Assembly: GCA_003162995.1 (NCBI GenBank)
Contig: PLUZ01000152.1
Coordinates: forward strand, 1,628 to 7,010
Direction: 5' to 3'
Origin: Methylocapsa sp.
GTDB lineage: Bacteria > Pseudomonadota > Alphaproteobacteria > Rhizobiales > Beijerinckiaceae
Length of the DNA: 5,383 nt
A program made the translations under genes and the position numbers. The notes under the pieces are model-generated. The model ran no database searches. It was not told where the DNA came from and saw only the letters and a list, made by a program, of their open reading frames with translations. Below, one piece after another: positions 1 to 5,383 of the stretch (positions are counted from its first letter, which is position 1; the number at the start of each line of letters is the position of its first letter).

Positions 1-290
1 GCCATATTCTGCATGACTGGGATTTGCCGCAAAAACGCATGCTTCTCGAAAAAGCGCATGCCACGCTTCCGAAGGGCGGGGCACTCATTGTTTATGAGTC
101 GATCATCGATGACGAGCGGCGCGAAAATGCTTTCGGTCTTATGATGAGCTTGAACATGCTGATCGAGACGACGGGCGGTTTCGACTTTACCGGCGCCGAC
201 TGTCAGACCTGGCTGCGTGAGGCTGGGTTCTTGCAAACGCGGGTCGAGCCGCTCACCGGTCTGGACTCGATGGTCATCGCGATCAAATAG
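1..290 (+). CDS. SAM-dependent O-methyltransferase, COMT-like family (C-terminal part; start outside window)
   Basis: The reading frame enters at base 3 and gives 95 residues before a TAG stop at 288-290. The visible part is the end of a Rossmann-type class I methyltransferase domain of the plant-type O-methyltransferase family (Methyltransf_2, the group with COMT, acetylserotonin and hydroxyneurosporene O-methyltransferases). It opens with HILHDWD (fragment residues 1-7), the family signature whose His of HDW (residue 4) is the general base in plant enzymes. The strand GGALIVYES (25-33) follows, with Glu32 at the second catalytic position, then GGFDFT (58-63) and WLREAGF (70-76), ending in a typical final strand. 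Family members are soluble and transfer a methyl group from S-adenosylmethionine to a hydroxyl of a small, often aromatic or isoprenoid, acceptor. The acceptor cannot be told because the N-terminal dimerisation and substrate domain is missing. The TTG at 24 is internal, not a start. The gene converges on the efflux operon and shows no functional link with it. The family call is firm; the substrate is unknown. Confidence 0.88.
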   Translation, partial: HILHDWDLPQKRMLLEKAHATLPKGGALIVYESIIDDERRENAFGLMMSLNMLIETTGGFDFTGADCQTWLREAGFLQTRVEPLTGLDSMVIAIK

Positions 291-311
291 GGCGGGGCAC
301 CTGTATCTGTA
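291..311. other. short intergenic gap between convergent genes
   Basis: Only 21 bases separate the stop of the plus-strand methyltransferase gene from the stop of the minus-strand mdtC-like gene. The gap holds no inverted repeat followed by a T-run on either strand, so neither gene has a visible intrinsic terminator here. Transcripts from both sides probably run into the opposing gene or end by another route such as Rho; this last point is inference. Confidence 0.7.
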
Positions 312-3300
312 CTACTCGGAAGGTTCCGGAACGGCGCCCGCAATCCGCGGGAACAGGCGGCGCCATTGCCGGTTCGACCAGAGCCGGAACCTGTCAAGGT
401 AGAGATAGAGCACGGGCGTCGTGTAAAGGGTTAAGAGCTGGCTGACGATCAGCCCGCCGACGATCGCGATCCCAAGCGGACGCCGGATCTCACCCCCATC
501 GCCGAAACTGAGCGCCAGCGGGATGGCGCCGAAAATCGCGGCGAATGTCGTCATCATGATCGGACGAAATCGCAAGATGCAGGCGCGAAAAATCGCGTCG
601 TGCGGCGAAAGCCCTTCCGAGCGTTCCGCTTCGAGTGCGAAATCGATCATCAGAATCGCGTTTTTCTTGACAATGCCGATCAGCAAAATCACCCCGATCA
701 TGGCGATGATGCTGAACTCGGTGTGAAACAGCAAAAGCGCGAGAACCGCGCCCACCCCGGCCGAAGGCAGGGTGGAGAGGATGGTGACCGGGTGAACGAA
801 GCTCTCATAAAGTATGCCCAAAACGATATAGATCGTGGCGAGCGCGGCAAGGATCAGGAAGCGCTCGTTCGCAAGCGACTCCCCGAATGCGCGCGCGGTG
901 CCCTGAAAGCTGCCACGAATCGTGGCAGGGGGATGAAGCTTCGCCATCGCCTCATGGATCTCGCGTTCGGCATCGCCCAACGCGGCGCCAGGCTGCAGAT
1001 TGAAGGAGATCGTGCTCGCCACGAAGAGGCCCTGATGATTGACCGCCAAGGGTGTGTGGCCTGGCTCGAAATGGCTGAAGGCGGCGAGCGGCACCATTGT
1101 TTCCTGAGTGGTGCTGACCGCCGCGCCGGACGACGTGCCCTGCTTGCCGGTGTTGGCGAGTGCATTGGTTTGTGCGTTGCGCGCTTCCTGACCCACTACA
1201 TTCGTGGCCTGGGTGGAATTAGCGGGCGATGACCCTGGCGAGAGCTGGGCTGGACTCCGAGAAACCGTTCCCGCCACGGCATTGGTCGTCGATACGCCGC
1301 TTGGGCTTGCGCCTACGGTGCTGATATAGAGATCCTTCAGAATTGAGGGATCTTGCCAATAGCGCGGGTCCACTTCCATAACCACATGATATTGGTTGAT
1401 TGCGCTATAGATGGTCGAAACTTGGCGCTGCCCGAACGCGTCATAAAGAGTATTGTCGATCTGACTCATGACCAGGCCGAGACGGGAAGCCGTGTCGCGA
1501 TCGACGACAATATCTGTCTCCAAGCCTGTCTGCTGCTGGTCGGAATTGACATCCGCGACCACGGTACTGTTTTGCAAGGCGTCGACGAGACGCGGCACGA
1601 ACGCATAGAGTTCGCTCGTGCTCTCACCCTGCAAGGTGTATTGGTAGAGGGCATTGCTCATCCGCCCGCCTATGCGGATATCCTGCACGGATTGCAGATA
1701 AAGACGCGCGCCCGGTACCTGCGTGAGTTTGCTGCGCAGGCGGGCGATTACTTGGTCGGCCGTATCGCTGCGTTCGGCGATTGGCTTAAGGTCGATATAG
1801 ACCATACCGGAGTTGGTTTGGCCGCCGCCCGAGCCGGTATATCCTTTGACGCTGGCGATCGCCGGGTCGGCTTGCACGATCGCCTGAAGCTGCGCGAGTT
1901 TTAGACGCATCGCTTGGAATGAGATCGCCTGGTCGGCCTGAATGGAGCCGATCACGCGGCCGGTGTCCTGCTGTGGAAAGAAGCCTTTCGGTATGATCTT
2001 GAACAGTACGACGTTGAGGCCCATGGTCAAAAACAATACCAGCATCACCAAAATGCCGTGGCGCAGTGCCCAGCCCAGCGATCGCTCATAGCCGCGCAGA
2101 ATTTTGGCAAATGGATCGAACCGGCGTGGATGCGCCTGCGACGGGGGTCTTGGCCGGAGAAATAGCGCGCACATCATCGGCGTCGTGGTCAAGGACAGGG
2201 CTAGCGAGACGAGGATCGCTAGCGAGAGGGTCATAGCGAATTCACGAAACAAGCGGCCGACAATTCCGCCCATCAAAAGAATCGGAATGAATACCGCGAT
2301 GAGCGAGATGCTGATCGACAGCACGGTGAATCCCACCTCGCCCGCGCCGATCATGGCCGCCTCGACGCGCCCCCTTCCGGCATCGAGGTGGCGCGAGATG
2401 TTTTCCAAAACCACGATCGCATCGTCGACCACGAAGCCGGTCGCGATGGTCAGAGCCATCAGAGACAAATTGTTCAAGCTGAAATTCAAGAGATACATCG
2501 CGCCGAAAGTGCCGATAATCGAAACCGGCACGGCGACGGTTGGAATGATCGCCGCGCGAATATCGCGCAGGAACAAAAATACAATCAGCGTGACCAATAG
2601 AACTGCGATGACCAAGGTCCATTCGGTGTCGTGCAAGGAGGCGCGAATGGTATTGCTGCGATCGGAGGCGCGTGAGATGTCGATATCGCTGGGCATCGCC
2701 GCTTGGAGATGCGGCAATTCGGCCTTCACGCGTTCGACCGTGTCGATGATGTTGGCGCCCGGCTGACGGAAGATAATCGCGAAAACGGCTGGGCGTCCCT
2801 CCGCCAGGCCGAGATTACGCAAGTCCTCGACGGAATCCACGACGTTGGCGACGTCGGTGAGACGCACCGGGGCGTTGTTGCGATAGGCAACGATAAGCGG
2901 GATGTAGTCGGCGGCTCGCGTCGCTTGATCGTTGGTGTAGATTTGGCTGTGCCGTGTATCGTCCTCAATGTCGCCTTTCGGGCTGTTGGCGTTGGCGGAA
3001 GCAAGCGCCGCGCGCACGTCCTCAAGCCCAATGCCATATTTGGATAAGGCTTGCGGAATGAGCTCGACGCGCACCCCGGGCAAAGCACCGCCACCGATCA
3101 CGACTTGACCGATTCCATCGAGCTGCGAAAGCCTTTGCTGAAGGATGTTGGTCGCATAATCGTACATCTGACCAGGCGTCTTGGTCTTCGAAGTCAGCGT
3201 GAGGATAAGGATCGGCGCGTCGGCGGGGTTGATCTTGCGATAGGTCGGATTGGTGGGCAGGTTCGTTGGCAGATCGGCTGCCGCTGCGTTGATCGCCGCC

Positions 3301-3626
3301 TGAACGTCGCGCGCGGCACCGTCGATGTCGCGGTCGACGTCGAATTGGAGGATGATACGGGTCTGACCGAGTGTACTTGTCGAGGTCATTTCCGTGATAT
3401 GGGCGATTTGGCCGAGGTGGCGTTCGAGCGGGCCCGCCAAGCTCGATGCCACCGTCTCCGGGCTCGCACCCGGAAGCTGCCCCTGCACCAGGATCGTCGG
3501 AAAATCGACCTGCGGGAGCGGCGAGACCGGCAGCTTCAGAAATGCGAGGCTCCCCGCCAGGGCAATCCCGAAGGTGATGAGCGTGGTCGCCACCGGACGC
3601 GAAATGAAAAGGGCGGAAAGGTTCAT
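312..3626 (-). CDS. mdtC: RND multidrug efflux permease, MdtC/MuxC type
   Basis: This complete 1104-residue inner-membrane proton/drug antiporter of the HAE1 RND family closely follows E. coli MdtC (about 1025 residues) from [15 protein letters not shown] to the last helix. Approximate layout: TM1 9-30; first periplasmic loop 31-333 with [18 protein letters not shown] (51-68); TM2-TM6 between 334 and 490; TM7 524-545; second periplasmic loop 546-920; TM8-TM12 between 921 and 1076. The proton relay is intact: Asp401-Asp402 in [13 protein letters not shown], Lys988 in IVKKNAI, Arg1019 and Thr1026 in [10 protein letters not shown], matching AcrB D407, D408, K940, R971 and T978. The MdtC hallmarks VQDIRIGGR and [12 protein letters not shown] are present. 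In E. coli, MdtC joins MdtB in a mixed trimer that exports bile salts, novobiocin and other drugs with MdtA and TolC; substrates here are unknown. The extra length is mostly a low-complexity insert at about 770-843. The ATG at 3626-3624 is chosen because it overlaps the mdtB stop as ATGA and has a GGAGAGG site seven bases upstream. Confidence 0.96.
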   Translation of the reverse strand: MNLSALFISRPVATTLITFGIALAGSLAFLKLPVSPLPQVDFPTILVQGQLPGASPETVASSLAGPLERHLGQIAHITEMTSTSTLGQTRIILQFDVDRDIDGAARDVQAAINAAAADLPTNLPTNPTYRKINPADAPILILTLTSKTKTPGQMYDYATNILQQRLSQLDGIGQVVIGGGALPGVRVELIPQALSKYGIGLEDVRAALASANANSPKGDIEDDTRHSQIYTNDQATRAADYIPLIVAYRNNAPVRLTDVANVVDSVEDLRNLGLAEGRPAVFAIIFRQPGANIIDTVERVKAELPHLQAAMPSDIDISRASDRSNTIRASLHDTEWTLVIAVLLVTLIVFLFLRDIRAAIIPTVAVPVSIIGTFGAMYLLNFSLNNLSLMALTIATGFVVDDAIVVLENISRHLDAGRGRVEAAMIGAGEVGFTVLSISISLIAVFIPILLMGGIVGRLFREFAMTLSLAILVSLALSLTTTPMMCALFLRPRPPSQAHPRRFDPFAKILRGYERSLGWALRHGILVMLVLFLTMGLNVVLFKIIPKGFFPQQDTGRVIGSIQADQAISFQAMRLKLAQLQAIVQADPAIASVKGYTGSGGGQTNSGMVYIDLKPIAERSDTADQVIARLRSKLTQVPGARLYLQSVQDIRIGGRMSNALYQYTLQGESTSELYAFVPRLVDALQNSTVVADVNSDQQQTGLETDIVVDRDTASRLGLVMSQIDNTLYDAFGQRQVSTIYSAINQYHVVMEVDPRYWQDPSILKDLYISTVGASPSGVSTTNAVAGTVSRSPAQLSPGSSPANSTQATNVVGQEARNAQTNALANTGKQGTSSGAAVSTTQETMVPLAAFSHFEPGHTPLAVNHQGLFVASTISFNLQPGAALGDAEREIHEAMAKLHPPATIRGSFQGTARAFGESLANERFLILAALATIYIVLGILYESFVHPVTILSTLPSAGVGAVLALLLFHTEFSIIAMIGVILLIGIVKKNAILMIDFALEAERSEGLSPHDAIFRACILRFRPIMMTTFAAIFGAIPLALSFGDGGEIRRPLGIAIVGGLIVSQLLTLYTTPVLYLYLDRFRLWSNRQWRRLFPRIAGAVPEPSE
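1098..1319 (-). other. low-complexity insert inside the MdtC-like protein (residues about 770-843)
   Basis: Between LKDLYIST (763-770) and MVPLAAF (844-850) the protein carries about 74 residues where E. coli MdtC, as I recall it, has about six. The stretch is built almost only from Ser, Thr, Ala, Asn, Gln, Gly, Val and Pro, with no aromatic residue, Cys, His, Ile or Asp, and is probably disordered. A loose TN-[AV]-[VL] motif recurs at 781, 808 and 820. Both flanks resume normal MdtC sequence in the same frame, so this is an in-frame extension and not a frameshift. By alignment to AcrB it falls in the DC (docking) part of the second periplasmic loop. I judge its boundaries by eye, to within a few residues. 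Confidence 0.85.
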
Positions 3627-5383
3627 CCTTGAGCCTCTCCGGCGGCCAGCGGAGGATTGCTGCGGCGCCCCCCCGCGAGCCGGAATGCCAGACGATCGAA
3701 ATAGAGGTAAATCACCGGTGTCGTGAAAAGCGTCAAAACTTGGCTCACGATGAGCCCTCCGACGATCGCGACACCGAGCGGATTACGGAGTTCCGAGCCA
3801 GTGCCGGCTCCGAGCATCAAGGGCAAGGCGCCGAGGATAGCAGCGAAAGTCGTCATCAGAATCGGTCGAAAACGCAGGAGACAGGCTTGGAAAATAGCGT
3901 CGCGCGGCGCGAGCCCTTCGGTGCGTTCGGCGTCCAAGGCGAAATCGATCATCATGATCGCATTCTTCTTGACGATGCCGATCAGCAAGACGATGCCGAT
4001 GATCGCGATGATATCGAGCTCATGGCCTGATACCATCAACGCGAGCAAGGCGCCCACACCAGCCGAGGGCAGGGTCGAGAGAATCGTTATGGGATGGATG
4101 AAGCTCTCGTAGAGAACGCCGAGAACGATGTACATCGTAATCACGGCGGCAATAATCAAAAAGACTTCGTTCGACGCCGAGGCGCGAAACGCCGCGGCCG
4201 CGCCTTGAAAGGACGAGATGAAGCTCTTGGGCAGACCGATCTCTCGCTCGGCAGTTTCGATAGCCGTGACGGCGGCGCCAAGCGAGGAGCCTCGCGCGAC
4301 ATTGAACGAGATGCTGGTGGCTGGAAACTGCGCGAGATGCGTGATCAACAACGGCCCAGGGCGCTCGCTCACATGGACGATCGCGGAAAGCGGAACTTGC
4401 CCGTTGGTGGAGGAGGATGACGACGGCAAATAGAATGAGGAAAGACTAGCCAGCGCGCGCTGCAAGGATGGGTCGGCTTCTAAAATGACACGGTACTGAT
4501 TCGACTGCGTGTAAATGGTCGAGATAATGCGCTGGCCGAATGCGTCGTAGAGCGCATTGTCGACGCTGGCGGGCGTGATCCCGAACCGGGCTGCGGTTGC
4601 CCGGTCGATGGTAAGATCGACCGCGAGCCCTTGGCTCTGCATATCGCTGGCGACGTCGCTGATCTCCGGCATCTGCCCGAGCCGCTGCATCAGCTTCGGC
4701 ACCCAGATATTAAACGCGCCGGGATCCGCATCCTGCAAAATAAAGTGATATTGCGCGCGGCTGACGCCGGAATCGATCGTGAGATCCTGGACGGGCTGCA
4801 TGTAGAGCGAGACACCCACGATCCCGGAAACCTCTTTCTGCAGGCGGCGGACGATTTCGCTGGCGGTGAGCTGCCGCTCGTCCCGAGGTTTGAGATTGAT
4901 CAAAAATCTGCCGCTGTTCAGGGTCGGGTTATCGCCGTCGATCCCGATGAACGAACTCACATTTTCGACCGCCGGATCGCGTAGAATCGCATCCGCGAGC
5001 TGGCGTTGAAGGCCGGCCATAGCCTTGAAGGAAACGCTCTGCGGGGCTTCCGAAATCGCCTGTATCATGCCGGTGTCTTGCACTGGAAAGAACCCTTTTG
5101 GGATCACGATATAGAGCACAATGGTCAAGCCAAGCGTCGCGATCGCGACGAAAAGTGTGAGTGGCTGATGCCGCAGCACGACGTTGAGTGCCCGGCCATA
5201 TTGCCCGACCAAGGCATTGAAGGCTCGCTCCGCGATGAGATCGAAGCGGTTGCGCGTTGCGTCCGGACGATGCCGGATAAGCCGCGCGCAGAGCATCGGC
5301 ACGAGGGTGAGCGAAACGATCGCCGAAATCACGATCGTAACAGCAAGCGTGATCGCGAATTCGTGGAACAGGCGGCCGACCAC
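3623..5383 (-). CDS. mdtB: RND multidrug efflux permease, MdtB/MuxB type (C-terminal part; start outside window)
   Basis: The frame is open to the right edge and gives 586 residues. E. coli MdtB has about 1040, so some 450 N-terminal residues (TM1-TM5, the first periplasmic loop and the Asp pair of TM4) are missing. The first codon visible is an internal GTG in the MdtB-type stretch [12 protein letters not shown]. What remains is TM6 (about 9-34), TM7 (73-96), the second periplasmic loop (97-404) and TM8-TM12 (405-562). MdtB rather than MdtC identity rests on YTQSNQYRV (291-299), [32 protein letters not shown] and [15 protein letters not shown]. The visible relay residues Lys473, Arg504 and Thr511 are kept. 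The protein would sit in the inner membrane and form the mixed MdtB/MdtC trimer, fed by an MdtA-like adaptor probably encoded further right. A run of five serines (321-325) sits where the MdtC partner has its long insert. The gene ends in a TGA at 3625-3623 that overlaps the mdtC start. Confidence 0.95.
   Translation of the reverse strand: MVGRLFHEFAITLAVTIVISAIVSLTLVPMLCARLIRHRPDATRNRFDLIAERAFNALVGQYGRALNVVLRHQPLTLFVAIATLGLTIVLYIVIPKGFFPVQDTGMIQAISEAPQSVSFKAMAGLQRQLADAILRDPAVENVSSFIGIDGDNPTLNSGRFLINLKPRDERQLTASEIVRRLQKEVSGIVGVSLYMQPVQDLTIDSGVSRAQYHFILQDADPGAFNIWVPKLMQRLGQMPEISDVASDMQSQGLAVDLTIDRATAARFGITPASVDNALYDAFGQRIISTIYTQSNQYRVILEADPSLQRALASLSSFYLPSSSSSTNGQVPLSAIVHVSERPGPLLITHLAQFPATSISFNVARGSSLGAAVTAIETAEREIGLPKSFISSFQGAAAAFRASASNEVFLIIAAVITMYIVLGVLYESFIHPITILSTLPSAGVGALLALMVSGHELDIIAIIGIVLLIGIVKKNAIMMIDFALDAERTEGLAPRDAIFQACLLRFRPILMTTFAAILGALPLMLGAGTGSELRNPLGVAIVGGLIVSQVLTLFTTPVIYLYFDRLAFRLAGGRRSNPPLAAGEAQG
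3634..3640 (-). promoter_or_regulatory. ribosome binding site of the mdtC-like gene
   Basis: On the minus strand, GGAGAGG lies seven bases before the ATG at 3626-3624, inside the last codons of the mdtB-like gene. It supports this start over any internal ATG. Together with the ATGA stop/start overlap (3626-3623) it indicates translational coupling, which would help keep the two subunits in fixed ratio. Confidence 0.75.

Noticed and set aside
323..332. Perfect palindrome GTTCCGGAAC
   Set aside because: A single ten-base palindrome inside coding sequence at the tail of a gene is expected by chance and is not placed like an operator.
337..351. Small hairpin CCCGC-AATCC-GCGGG near the 3' end of mdtC
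   Set aside because: The stem is only five base pairs, lies within the coding sequence and has no T-run on either strand, so it is not a credible intrinsic terminator.
600..1232. Open plus-strand frame of 210 codons antisense to mdtC
   Set aside because: It lies opposite strongly conserved MdtC sequence, its translation is rich in Arg, Gly and Glu with no recognisable domain, and I see no convincing ribosome binding site. It is a shadow frame of a GC-rich gene.
1098..1319. The MdtC insert as a mobile element or frameshift artefact
   Set aside because: There are no terminal repeats, target duplications or tandem DNA repeats, and both flanks continue in the same frame, so an in-frame low-complexity extension is the simpler reading.
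1353..1904. Open plus-strand frame of 183 codons antisense to mdtC
   Set aside because: It is opposite conserved periplasmic-loop coding sequence and its product resembles nothing known; the minus-strand frame explains the region fully.
2104..2766. Open plus-strand frame of 220 codons antisense to mdtC
   Set aside because: It runs opposite the conserved TM2-TM6 coding region, including the Asp pair, and its translation looks like no known family. It is a shadow frame.
3051..3632. Open plus-strand frame of 193 codons opposite the start of mdtC
   Set aside because: It is opposite the highly conserved N-terminal third of MdtC and its composition is arginine-rich, as expected for the complement of this gene.

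Overview
This window holds the back half of an RND multidrug-efflux operon on the minus strand and the tail of an unrelated methyltransferase gene on the plus strand. The moderately GC-rich sequence, the codon use and the close match to the MdtB/MdtC (MuxB/MuxC) families point to a Gram-negative proteobacterium. An alphaproteobacterium, perhaps of the Hyphomicrobiales, is my best guess, but the window has no rRNA or other marker to fix this.

Layout: positions 1-290 (+) encode the last 95 residues of a class I SAM-dependent O-methyltransferase whose start lies before the window. A 21-base gap (291-311) separates it tail-to-tail from a complete mdtC-like gene (3626 down to 312, minus strand, 1104 residues). 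The mdtC start overlaps by four bases (ATGA) the stop of an mdtB-like gene. That gene runs from the right edge (5383) down to 3623 and is cut by the window after roughly its first 450 codons. Essentially every base is coding; there is no gene-free stretch over 300 bases, no RNA gene, mobile element or CRISPR array.

How the genes work together: MdtB and MdtC are paralogous inner-membrane proton/drug antiporters. In E. coli they assemble into a mixed trimer that works with a periplasmic adaptor (MdtA) and an outer-membrane channel of the TolC type. The order mdtB-mdtC with translational coupling is the standard mdtABC order, so an adaptor gene is expected beyond the right edge. Both proteins keep the proton-relay residues that fall inside the window.

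The most distinctive point is a low-complexity insert of about 70 residues in the MdtC-like protein. It falls in the second large periplasmic loop, in a part that corresponds to the docking (funnel) subdomain. At the equivalent place the MdtB-like partner has only a short run of five serines. I see no convincing novel multi-gene system; the rest is an ordinary efflux locus.
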